From the NCBI GenBank assembly GCA_019359155.1, contig JAHHHV010000007.1, positions 1-64,000 of the forward strand: DNA of 64,000 nt, in the 5' to 3' direction. The notes beneath the pieces were generated by a model. It searched no databases. It saw only the letters and a list, made by a program, of their open reading frames with translations, and was not told the origin of the DNA. This DNA comes from Pegethrix bostrychoides GSE-TBD4-15B (GTDB taxonomy: Bacteria; Cyanobacteriota; Cyanobacteriia; Elainellales; Elainellaceae). Made by a program: the position numbers and the translations under genes. This document shows positions 8,472-16,154 of this stretch, piece after piece (position 1 is the stretch's first letter; each line of letters opens with the position of its first letter).

Positions 8472-10634
8472 TTAAATCCAGGTGAGGGGTCGAATTCGGT
8501 TCGCAGCATCGACTAATTTAATCTTCTCGCGACCTGCGGCTAGCTGTGCCTGAGCGCGGAGAGACTGCTCTAGCCCTTGCCGAATCGCAACTTCAGTCCA
8601 GGGTTGTCCCAGCAGACTCAGCGAATTTTGAGGAGGTACTGCCTTGGAATGCAAGAGCATCAGCGCCGTCTCAAATAGCTGCTGCGCCAGCCGATGCCGC
8701 TCCAGTCCCTCCAGGCGAAGCGCTTCAAGAATGCGAGTGGCCTGCTCTAGATCGGGCGGCTGTGGTACAGTGCCAGCTGCGCCTGTCATACTCGTCAGCA
8801 GCCGCACCGCCATCATCTGTGCGTGGGTATAGAGAATAGAATCGGAGGGGATTTGACCGAGGGCAGCAATTGCAGCTTGGCGATCTCCTTTAGCGAACAG
8901 ACAGCGCGCCAGCCCAAAGCTAGCTGAGACGTAGCCTGGATCGGTGCTGGCAATCAGCCTGTAAAGCTGGATCGCTCGCAACCTCTGACCGGCCTGCTCA
9001 GTCGCAATAGCCAGCGCTAGCTTTGGGGCAAGTTCTCCCGGCAAGTCTGTATAAATCTGTTCAAAATAATCCGTAGCGCTCACAGGGAGTTCTTCAGCTA
9101 GGTTCAGCTTGCCATAACACCAGGTAAACCGCCAGTCCCGCTGCACTTTCTGCATAAACTTGCCCAGAGCCGCTCTCGCCTGCTTGTAATTTCGCAGCTC
9201 AATCAGGTTATTGATCCGCTGGAGCTGCGCCTCACTGGAGTCGGGAAACTGCTGCATGACTTGATCCAGACTAACCTGGCGCTGCCGCAAATCCGGGACG
9301 GCCAGCGCAGTGAGCAGGGCGTTAAAGGCCGGATCGGCTGCGTCGAGCAGGGGCAGCGACAGCTGGTGATAATCGGCAGCAATTGGCGCATCTGGGCTAG
9401 CCGTCAAAACCAGCGGATCGCCGCCAAACAGCCGACTGCTGGCTGGACTAGGCTGCCCGGTTTCCAGCGCCGCCACCTCGCGCAGCACCCCCAAAAGCTG
9501 CTCAGCCATCGCTTCAGCCGACTGAAACCGCTGCTCGGCCTTGTAGGCAGTAGCTTTGAGCAAAAACCGATAGAGCGATTCCTGCTGGGCAAATAGCGGC
9601 TCCTGCTCAGGCGCAGGCAGGCTGAACTGGTGCGTTTTATTAAACTCCGGGATATCGATTAGCAGTACCGCTAACGTCCTCCCGACCGTAAACAGGTCAG
9701 AAGCCACCGATGGGCCATCTGCCGCAATCTCTGGAGCAGAATAGCCTACTGTACCGTAGATATCGCCGTCCGAATCGTCCAGTCGCCGCACGCCGCCCAT
9801 GTCAATCAGCTTCACGTCGCCGTCTTCCAGCATGGCGTTGTCGGGCTTGAAGTCGCAGTAGACCAGCCCGGACTCATGCAGGTAGGCAAAGGCGCTGAGG
9901 ATGCGGTGGATATAGGCAATTGCTTCACCGACGGGTAGCCTGCCCCGCTGCTTACGAATAACCTTCAGCGTTTGGCCCTGAATATACTCCATGACGATGA
10001 AGCCTTCGCCGCCATGATTTACAAAATTGTAAACCCCGACGATATTCGGATGCTTTACCGAGGCCAGGAATTTGCGTTCAGCTAAAGCGACGGCAGCGCT
10101 GGCGGCATCCTCGGCGTTCAGCAAGCCTTTGAGCACCACATAGCGGCTCAGCATTTGGTCGAAGCCGAGATAGATCCAGCCGAGCCCGCCGTAGGCCATC
10201 GCGCCTTTGACTTCATATTGCTCGGCCACTAAATCGCCTGCTTGCAGCGACGGCACAAAGCTATATTTCTGGCCACACTGGTTGCAATAGCCGCGCTCAC
10301 GGCGCAGGGTGGCATTGCAGTGACCGCAAAAGCGCCGATGCTCCGGAACGTGAGGGTCGCTGAGCAGATGCGCTTCGGGTGCGGTGGAAGGCAAATCAGG
10401 AATTGTCACTAGCCCCGCCCCCAAATGGCGGCTCGATGCGCGCCCCGATCGCAGGCTGCCCGATCGCAGGCTGCCCGATCGCAGGCTACCAGACTGGCGG
10501 CTCGATGTGCTGCTGGAGCTGCGGCTAGTAGCCGTCACTAGATTTTGGCTCAGCGCCGCCATACCGCAGCTATCGCAGTAGCCGTCGTCGATTTTGCCGT
10601 TGCAGTGGGGACGTGTGCAAATATCTGAAGTCAT
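8472..10634 (-). CDS. PknG-like serine/threonine kinase (zinc ribbon-kinase-TPR)
   Basis: This 720-residue kinase has zinc ribbons at cysteines 6/11/20/23 and 103/106/117/120, separated by a Ser/Arg-rich stretch with three GSLRS repeats. The kinase domain runs from about 140 to 390, with K169, E187, the catalytic loop YCDFKPDN (259-266) and DMGG (278-281) in place of DFG. A TPR-rich C-terminal half (about 440-720) follows. The catalytic loop lacks the arginine of HRD. That feature, together with the metal-ribbon/kinase/TPR order, is characteristic of mycobacterial PknG. No transmembrane segment is seen, so it is soluble. It lies second in the operon, after a coiled-coil gene and before the phosphatase. 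Catalytic residues are intact, so activity is expected. Confidence 0.9.
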   Translation of the reverse strand: MTSDICTRPHCNGKIDDGYCDSCGMAALSQNLVTATSRSSSSTSSRQSGSLRSGSLRSGSLRSGRASSRHLGAGLVTIPDLPSTAPEAHLLSDPHVPEHRRFCGHCNATLRRERGYCNQCGQKYSFVPSLQAGDLVAEQYEVKGAMAYGGLGWIYLGFDQMLSRYVVLKGLLNAEDAASAAVALAERKFLASVKHPNIVGVYNFVNHGGEGFIVMEYIQGQTLKVIRKQRGRLPVGEAIAYIHRILSAFAYLHESGLVYCDFKPDNAMLEDGDVKLIDMGGVRRLDDSDGDIYGTVGYSAPEIAADGPSVASDLFTVGRTLAVLLIDIPEFNKTHQFSLPAPEQEPLFAQQESLYRFLLKATAYKAEQRFQSAEAMAEQLLGVLREVAALETGQPSPASSRLFGGDPLVLTASPDAPIAADYHQLSLPLLDAADPAFNALLTALAVPDLRQRQVSLDQVMQQFPDSSEAQLQRINNLIELRNYKQARAALGKFMQKVQRDWRFTWCYGKLNLAEELPVSATDYFEQIYTDLPGELAPKLALAIATEQAGQRLRAIQLYRLIASTDPGYVSASFGLARCLFAKGDRQAAIAALGQIPSDSILYTHAQMMAVRLLTSMTGAAGTVPQPPDLEQATRILEALRLEGLERHRLAQQLFETALMLLHSKAVPPQNSLSLLGQPWTEVAIRQGLEQSLRAQAQLAAGREKIKLVDAANRIRPLTWI
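10445..10489. repeat. 15-bp tandem repeat (x3) in PknG-like kinase gene
   Basis: Three copies of CCGATCGCAGGCTGC (the last with one change) encode consecutive GSLRS pentapeptides between the two zinc ribbons of the kinase. This indicates recent slippage-type expansion of a basic, serine-rich linker. Confidence 0.8.
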
Positions 10635-10721
10635 AGGGGTTTCGGAGAGTCTGCGGTAAGGTAGCGATCGGCGTTTTGGACATATGCAGTTTTGTAAGTC
10701 AGGGCTAGCTGGATCTGACCT

Positions 10722-11897
10722 CTAGCGATCTCGATTCAGCCAGCGCTCGTAGCCGCCCACCAGCGCCTCCAGGCTTTTGAGATCGACTGGCGGCTGAGCC
10801 AAGATTTCACCCGCTTCCGTCGCAAAATGCCGCAGCGTCCCGTCGCCTGCCAGACCGCGTGCAGCCGCCTTAGCCTGAAGCGCATTCAGCCGTCCCGCTA
10901 GCTCTTGGCGCTGCTGGAGGAGGAGCTGCTGCGTCGAGATAGCGGCTTCCAGACTGGTGATTGCCTGAGCTGCCTGCTGCATCCAGTTCTGTAAGCCCAC
11001 CCGCACGGCAGCCTTTGCCCCTTCCAGGAACCGCAGCTCTAGCCGCAGCAGCCATTGCTCTAGCGCCACAAGCTGCACCGATGGCTGCTGCGGAGTCGCC
11101 TGAATGGCTTGGCTGGCTTCAGCTTGCAAGCTGCGGCTCTGCTGGTCGAGCGTTTGCAGCTGCCGCCACTGGCTGCGTGCCTGCTGCAAATCAGCCTCAA
11201 GCTGCTGCTGCGCTGCTTTGGCCTGCCGGAACTGTTGCTGTACCCGCTCAATCAACGGCAAAATCTGCTGCTCAAATTCAGCTTCCACGCCCAGCGGATC
11301 GGCAAAAACGCGGTCTTGCAGCGGCAGAAGCTGAGCTTTGGCCAGAGACAGATCTGCGCCTTCGGCCTCCAGCGCCCGAATTTTGTCCTGAACCTTCAGC
11401 AGCTTTGGCTCCAGGTTTTCCCAGGCTTGGTCAATGGCCAGCAGCTGATCGCGGAGCCAATCAAACGTCGCCTGCATCGTCGTCAGCAGGCTGGTGGGTG
11501 TGACAAAGTAGCTTTGATCCGGATGGCTCAGCAGCCCAATTTGCGCCACGGATAGCTCAGCTTGAGCAATGTGAATCGACTTGCCCTGCAAAATATCCAG
11601 CACGTTTTGCTGACGTGGATCGCTGCCCCAAAGCGGGTTGATCTGACGGCGCAGGAACAGAGCGCGGTCAATCGTCTGCGCCAGTAAATCGTACTGCTGA
11701 AACAGATCGTGCATCGATTGCAGCATCGGCTCAGCCACCTTGGCGGTCAAGCCGCTCAGCGTCGCTTTGCAAAAGCCGCCTTCTCCGGCCAACCGCTGAT
11801 AGGTCGGGAGGTTTTGCAGCGTCAGGAGGTTTTGACCCGCAAGATCGAGCTTGCGCTGCCAGTCTAGTAAGAGCTGATCCAGTTCATTCAGCGTCAC
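10722..11897 (-). CDS. coiled-coil protein, first gene of PknG-like operon
   Basis: This 391-residue protein of unknown family is almost entirely helical, with long Gln/Leu/Ala-rich heptad stretches (about residues 150-330), no membrane segment and no signal peptide. GTG 11897 is chosen because GGGGAG lies six bases upstream. The open frame extends to a TTG at 11933 with no ribosome site. It is the first gene of the minus-strand operon, 87 bp before the kinase, so it is likely a scaffold or partner of the kinase/FHA/vWA module. No enzymatic motif is visible. Confidence 0.75.
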   Translation of the reverse strand: MTLNELDQLLLDWQRKLDLAGQNLLTLQNLPTYQRLAGEGGFCKATLSGLTAKVAEPMLQSMHDLFQQYDLLAQTIDRALFLRRQINPLWGSDPRQQNVLDILQGKSIHIAQAELSVAQIGLLSHPDQSYFVTPTSLLTTMQATFDWLRDQLLAIDQAWENLEPKLLKVQDKIRALEAEGADLSLAKAQLLPLQDRVFADPLGVEAEFEQQILPLIERVQQQFRQAKAAQQQLEADLQQARSQWRQLQTLDQQSRSLQAEASQAIQATPQQPSVQLVALEQWLLRLELRFLEGAKAAVRVGLQNWMQQAAQAITSLEAAISTQQLLLQQRQELAGRLNALQAKAAARGLAGDGTLRHFATEAGEILAQPPVDLKSLEALVGGYERWLNRDR

Positions 11898-12044
11898 GGC
11901 TTTCTCCCCAGTCCAGTCCGATCCATTTGGCAATCATGTCTCGTGAGCAGATAGCGATTGGCGATGAGAACCTATGCAGAGTCTCTTGCTGATTTTTCTA
12001 AACTAGCTGCGGGATTTTGCGCTAGCAGGAGAGCTGCTGAACTG

Positions 12045-12083
12045 CTCGACTGGTCAGCTCGACTGGTCAGCTCGATTGGTCAG
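12045..12083. repeat. 13-bp tandem repeat (x3) upstream of PknG-like operon
   Basis: Two identical copies of CTCGACTGGTCAG and one with a single change lie end to end between the 3' end of the 12130-12570 gene and the start of the coiled-coil gene. They could affect the operon promoter, but no operator function is demonstrated. Confidence 0.7.
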
Positions 12084-12129
12084 CTCAATCGAGGAGGCGG
12101 CTCAGCAGCAGGAAATTGCGCTAGCTGGA

Positions 12130-12570
12130 TTAGTTGAGCCGAGCGCTGATTGTTTGCGCCAGCTGCGGCATGGCAGCTTCGATGTCCTTTTTGACCGATT
12201 CGCGCAGCCTGTTGTATGAGCCGCGCACAACGGCTCGTTCAGTTTTTGCCGCTTTAGCATCGGTAATTGCCAAAATCGCATCCGCAGCCTGAGGGCTATG
12301 CTGACTCAGATAGCTAACAGGGTCGCCAGAGGCTACGCCGTCCTCCCAGATTGGGTCAAGTGCATTCAGCAGATCAGGCAAGATCCGGCCTGTCGCTTCT
12401 GGCACATAGCCCGGACTAATGCCCTTCACCGCGCTGTAAGCCGCCTTAACCACCACGCCAGAGAGGCCGCTCTTGGCCGCCACCTGCTGATCGATTAGCT
12501 GGGCACAATCGCTGACTAACCCATCCCAACTCGGCGCTGATCTATCTTGAAATTGCGCGTATAAACCCAT
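12130..12570 (-). CDS. DUF6918-like small protein
   Basis: This 146-residue soluble protein starts MGLYAQFQDRSAPSWDGLV. Its central block (KSGLSGVVVKAAYSAVKGISPGYV) resembles that of DUF6918 proteins, which are found in cyanobacteria and actinobacteria and have no known function. It is mostly helical, with no transmembrane segment or catalytic motif. It may be co-transcribed with the kinase operon (about 230 bp upstream of the GTG) or stand alone. The reading frame is convincing and the role is unknown. Confidence 0.7.
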   Translation of the reverse strand: MGLYAQFQDRSAPSWDGLVSDCAQLIDQQVAAKSGLSGVVVKAAYSAVKGISPGYVPEATGRILPDLLNALDPIWEDGVASGDPVSYLSQHSPQAADAILAITDAKAAKTERAVVRGSYNRLRESVKKDIEAAMPQLAQTISARLN

Positions 12571-12795
12571 TTTATGCTTGCTCCAATAGTGCTATGCAGC
12601 GCTTCACATTATCCCTAAATCTCGGTAGATGTCACTGTGATTCACGCCCATGGGGGGCTGTATCTTCACGGATTTAAAGATGGCGTTATGACTTCTAGAT
12701 TCTGGACAGGCTGCTTCAAAAAGCACTACTCTTATGAACTAACTCCGTTGTTTTCACTCTATCGGTTTCACTCTATCGTTCATGAGATATTCTGC

Positions 12796-14547
12796 ATGAG
12801 ACAGCCAGTCATGAGCCAGCCCTCGCGCGCCAGCTTACGCTTCGGGTCACGCTATGGGCTTCAGCGTGCGGTATGCCAATTTACGCTGCGGCTGCTGCTG
12901 GGGCTGAGCCTGACGCTGCTGCTGGCTTGGCCAACGCTGCTGGCACTGCCTATTCAGGCGGCAGAGCGGATTTACTTTAGCTTTGGCCTCCTGGAGCGTT
13001 CGATCAGCGTCGCCTCTCTCGAAGCCTATGCGGAAACCGGACAGGTTGGTTCCGATTTGGCCAGGTTCCTCAATTTTTTAACGCCCGAACAGCAGGTAGA
13101 GCTGCGGACAGCGCTCACCGTCTCCCATCAGCTCAGTCCGGTCGCCGTCTCTCAAAGCTTCTATGAGCCGATGGGAGAGCAGGTGCTGAGCTATATTGGC
13201 AATTTGATTCAGACGGGCAAGCGACAAAATGGCCTGTTCGCGCTGCGTTCGGCGCTGATTTTAGCGGCTGGCCAGCCCGGTGGCTTCACGCTGCTAGATG
13301 TGCTGCACCAGTTTCCAACGCGCGGGATTCGATTTGATCTAAAAGTCGCGCTGGAAGCGCTGCGTCAGGGAGAGCGGTTTTTTAATCAAACCAACGCTGT
13401 GATTGATGGAATCGAGCAGCTAGCTCAGCAGTCTCAGCCGTCCACCCCGCTTGATATCAGCGATCTGCCTGATCTGCGCCAGCCGGGAACCGTCGCGTTC
13501 TCCAAGCAGAGTTTTACGCTGACAGATGCGAGCCGCAACCACAGCTTTCCGGTCGATCTGTATCTACCGCAGTTCAGTTCACCGCAGTTTAGCAGCGAGC
13601 GCGTGCCCGTCGTCGTGCTGTCGCACGGACTGGGATCGAGTCGGGCTGATTTTGCAGATGTGGCCGAACATTTTGCCTCTTATGGCTTTGCAGTTGCTAT
13701 GCCGCAGCATGTGAACAGCGATTTTGAGTTGCAGCAGGCGGTGCTGGCAGGTCGAGCCTCTGAGCTGTTTCGGGTTAGCGAATTTGTCGACCGCCCCAAA
13801 GATGTCAGCTTTCTGCTCGATGCCCTAGAGCAGCGGAACCAGACCGAATGGCAAAATCGGCTCGATCTCCAGCAGGTTGCCGCGATCGGGCATTCGTTTG
13901 GCGGCTACACGGCGCTGGCGCTGGGCGGAGCGACGGTTGATTTTGACAACCTGCGGCAAAATTGCAGCCGATCTACGTTTACCGCTTCGTTTAATCCCTC
14001 TTTGCTGCTTCAGTGCCGAGCGCTGGAGGCCAATCCAGCAGACCGAGAACAGCTTGCGGCAGGGCTAGGCGATCCGCGCGTGAAGCTGGTGATTGCCTTC
14101 AACCCGGTGAATGCCTATATTTTTGGGGCGAAAGGCTTAGGCAAAATTCAGGTGCCGATTGTGATGGGAGGCAGCGGTTACGATCCCGCCGCTCCGCTGG
14201 TTCCAGAACAGGCGACTGCGTTTGTCTGGCTGACCTCGCCTGAAAAATACCTGCTGCTGGCCAGAGGTGGAGCGCATATTCCGCAGCTCACCGCCTTGAT
14301 CAACCGCTTTCTTTCCCCCGGTATTGATGCCGATCAGCTAGCTGAAGAGATTGAGCTGTTTCGCAGCAATGCCAGAGCCTTGATGCTCGCTTTCCTGGAG
14401 GTCTATTTGGCCAACAGCGATACCTTTGAACGCTATTTGCAGCCCTTTAACGTCGAGACTTTGGGCGATCCGCCGTTTACCTTTAGCCTGATCCACGAGC
14501 TGCGGGAGGCAGATCTAGCGCAGATGCTGCGAGCCGGATCGCGCTAG
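12796..14547 (+). CDS. secreted/periplasmic DUF1400-alpha/beta hydrolase
   Basis: This cyanobacterial-type hydrolase of about 583 residues has an N-terminal signal-like hydrophobic stretch (LLLGLSLTLLLAWPTLL), then a DUF1400 domain (AERIYFSFGLLERSISVASLEAYA and onwards). An alpha/beta-hydrolase domain follows, with the oxyanion region SHGLGSSRADF and the nucleophile elbow GHSFGGY; a C-terminal HIPQL may supply the catalytic histidine. Related proteins are annotated as dienelactone-hydrolase or PAF-acetylhydrolase-like. The substrate is probably an ester and is unknown here. ATG 12796 or 12811 fits the signal peptide; the frame extends to a GTG at 12637 without support. It converges with the HU gene. 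Confidence 0.85.
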   Translation: MRQPVMSQPSRASLRFGSRYGLQRAVCQFTLRLLLGLSLTLLLAWPTLLALPIQAAERIYFSFGLLERSISVASLEAYAETGQVGSDLARFLNFLTPEQQVELRTALTVSHQLSPVAVSQSFYEPMGEQVLSYIGNLIQTGKRQNGLFALRSALILAAGQPGGFTLLDVLHQFPTRGIRFDLKVALEALRQGERFFNQTNAVIDGIEQLAQQSQPSTPLDISDLPDLRQPGTVAFSKQSFTLTDASRNHSFPVDLYLPQFSSPQFSSERVPVVVLSHGLGSSRADFADVAEHFASYGFAVAMPQHVNSDFELQQAVLAGRASELFRVSEFVDRPKDVSFLLDALEQRNQTEWQNRLDLQQVAAIGHSFGGYTALALGGATVDFDNLRQNCSRSTFTASFNPSLLLQCRALEANPADREQLAAGLGDPRVKLVIAFNPVNAYIFGAKGLGKIQVPIVMGGSGYDPAAPLVPEQATAFVWLTSPEKYLLLARGGAHIPQLTALINRFLSPGIDADQLAEEIELFRSNARALMLAFLEVYLANSDTFERYLQPFNVETLGDPPFTFSLIHELREADLAQMLRAGSR

Positions 14548-14585
14548 GGCAAGCACCATTACCTAAAACCAGCCCAAAAACGGCC

Positions 14586-14643
14586 AAAAAACTGCCCCAA
14601 ATTAAACCCGCGATCTCACGGGATCTGGGGTGATCTGGGGCAG
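14586..14643 (-). terminator. rho-independent terminator of HU gene
   Basis: On the minus strand, CTGCCCCA pairs with TGGGGCAG across a spacer that itself contains the small hairpin CCCG..CGGG. Six Ts follow. It begins 13 bp after the HU stop codon. Confidence 0.55.
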
Positions 14644-14655
14644 CAATGCAGCGCT

Positions 14656-14958
14656 CTACTTTTTGGCGGCGGGTGTTGCCGCTTCTTCTGCCACTTTTTC
14701 TTTGAACAGCTTTCCAGCCGAAAATGCCGGAACCGTCGTGGCTGGAATGGTTAAGGTCTTTCCCGTGCGGGGGTTTCGGCCTTCACGAGCCTGACGGTCA
14801 CGGGGTTCAAAGGTGCCAAAGCCGACCAGCGTCACCTTATTGCCCTCAGAAACCGCTTCCATAATTGCCTCGATCATGGCTCCCAAAATGGCATCTGCAT
14901 CCTTTTTAGTCACGTCGGCTTTTGAGGCAATAGCATCCACAAGTTCGCCTTTATTCAT
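14656..14958 (-). CDS. hup: HU-family DNA-binding protein (copy 1)
   Basis: This 100-residue HU/IHF-type histone-like protein begins MNKGELVDAIASKADVTKKD. It carries VTLVGFGTFEPRDRQAREGRNPRTGK across the flexible DNA-binding arm and the proline at its tip, then a short Ala/Lys-rich tail (AATPAAKK). It forms dimers that bend and compact DNA. The tail is longer than that of the second copy at 22414-22689. It is transcribed away from the DUF938 gene, and a good terminator follows. Chromosomal HU is the likely role. Confidence 0.95.
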   Translation of the reverse strand: MNKGELVDAIASKADVTKKDADAILGAMIEAIMEAVSEGNKVTLVGFGTFEPRDRQAREGRNPRTGKTLTIPATTVPAFSAGKLFKEKVAEEAATPAAKK

Positions 14959-15069
14959 CGCGATTCACCTATATTTATCTGATTACTGAAATGTTGCCGT
15001 GATTATAGTGCAACAATTTGAATCTGACGCATCTCTTGTCAAGTCGGGTGATAGAGTTTTGCCTGTAGT

Positions 15070-15093
15070 GTGAGTGATAGCGTGAGCGATAGC
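15070..15093. repeat. 12-bp tandem duplication upstream of DUF938 gene
   Basis: GTGAGTGATAGC is followed by GTGAGCGATAGC and a third degenerate copy, just before the DUF938 start codon and within the HU/DUF938 divergent promoter region. Confidence 0.6.
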
Positions 15094-15106
15094 GAGAGTG
15101 AGCATC

Positions 15107-15787
15107 ATGGCCAATCCCGATCTGCGTCAGTTTGCCCCAGCCACAGAGCGCAACCGCGAGCCAATTTTGGCTGTGCTACAGCAAATCCTGCCGCCCACCG
15201 GCACAGTTTTAGAAGTTTCTAGCGGCACAGGTGAGCATGGACTCTGGTTTGCGCCAGCTCTAGCTCCGCGCTACTGGCTGCCCTCCGACCCCAGCCCCGC
15301 CGCCCAGGACAGCATCCGAGCTTGGCAGGCAATTGCTCCCTGCGACCACTGGCTGCCGCCCCTGGCGCTAGATGCCCGTGATCCAATTTGGCCTGTTGAG
15401 TGGCCTATCGAAACCCGCTCAACCGAAGGCTCAGCCCCGCGTCCGCAGCCGATTACGGCCATTGTCAATATCAACATGGTGCATATTGCGCCCTGGTCAG
15501 CCTGTCTGGGGCTAATGGCTGGAGCCAGCCGGATTCTGCCTCCTGGCGGACTGCTCTATCTCTACGGCCCGTTTCAGCAGGCAGATCAGCCGCTTGCGCC
15601 CAGCAACGCCGAGTTTGACCGGAGCCTGCAAGCCCGCAATCCTGACTGGGGGCTCCGCGATCTGGGAGCCGTGATCGATGCCGCTGAAGCTGTGGGGTTA
15701 ACCTGGGTTGATACTGCTGCTATGCCTGCCAACAATCTCTCCGTCTGGTTTCAGCGCTGCTCCAGTCACCCGATTGGGGGATCGTAA
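15107..15787 (+). CDS. DUF938 family SAM-dependent methyltransferase-like protein
   Basis: This protein of about 226 residues starts with the DUF938 signature DLRQFAPATERNREPILAVL. It has a class I methyltransferase motif I (VLEVSSGTGEHG, residues about 38-49), a central INMVHIAPW typical of DUF938, and GGLLYLYGPFQ. Family members are annotated as SAM-binding proteins or methyltransferases of unknown substrate. ATG 15107 is preferred over an in-frame GTG at 15098. It is transcribed divergently from HU and has no obvious operon partner. Confidence 0.88.
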   Translation: MANPDLRQFAPATERNREPILAVLQQILPPTGTVLEVSSGTGEHGLWFAPALAPRYWLPSDPSPAAQDSIRAWQAIAPCDHWLPPLALDARDPIWPVEWPIETRSTEGSAPRPQPITAIVNINMVHIAPWSACLGLMAGASRILPPGGLLYLYGPFQQADQPLAPSNAEFDRSLQARNPDWGLRDLGAVIDAAEAVGLTWVDTAAMPANNLSVWFQRCSSHPIGGS

Positions 15788-15901
15788 AGTCGCTGAGGCA
15801 GATCTGATCTCCTCTGGTAGATGTCCCCTGACAGGAGGAAGTGCAGATCTAGACTTGCCCATAAGCTAATGACAGTTAGTTCAAGCAGGTGACAAACCCC
15901 C

Positions 15902-16105
15902 ATGATCAACCCTCCCAAGCGCAATTCGCTGCAAACCAGTAGCCTCGCACTGATCAACTTTTTGGAGCGTTGCTGGCGGCTAGAACTGGCAAAACAGCCG
16001 ACCTGCCTGACTGGCATCCTTGAAATTGACGAAACGGCCTGCCGTCCGGTGAACTCCCGCACTAGCATCGCCATTTGGGCACCGCTGATCTGGCTGTATC
16101 TTTAG
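15902..16105 (+). CDS. hypothetical small protein
   Basis: This 67-residue open frame starts with ATG; AGGTGA lies about 12 bases upstream. The product has an internal charged middle (GILEIDETACRPVNSR) and a hydrophobic end (IWAPLIWLYL). It has no recognised family. A 102-codon frame on the opposite strand (15766-16074) overlaps it and looks random. I consider the plus-strand frame the likelier gene, but it may be non-coding. Confidence 0.4.
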   Translation: MINPPKRNSLQTSSLALINFLERCWRLELAKQPTCLTGILEIDETACRPVNSRTSIAIWAPLIWLYL

Positions 16106-16154
16106 CGATTCAGATCTAAGCGATCCGATCTAGTCAGATCTAGATTACTAAGCA

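Noticed and set aside
15766-16074. 102-codon minus-strand frame opposite the small hypothetical gene
   Set aside because: It begins inside the plus-strand hypothetical frame and runs into the end of the DUF938 gene, and its composition looks random.
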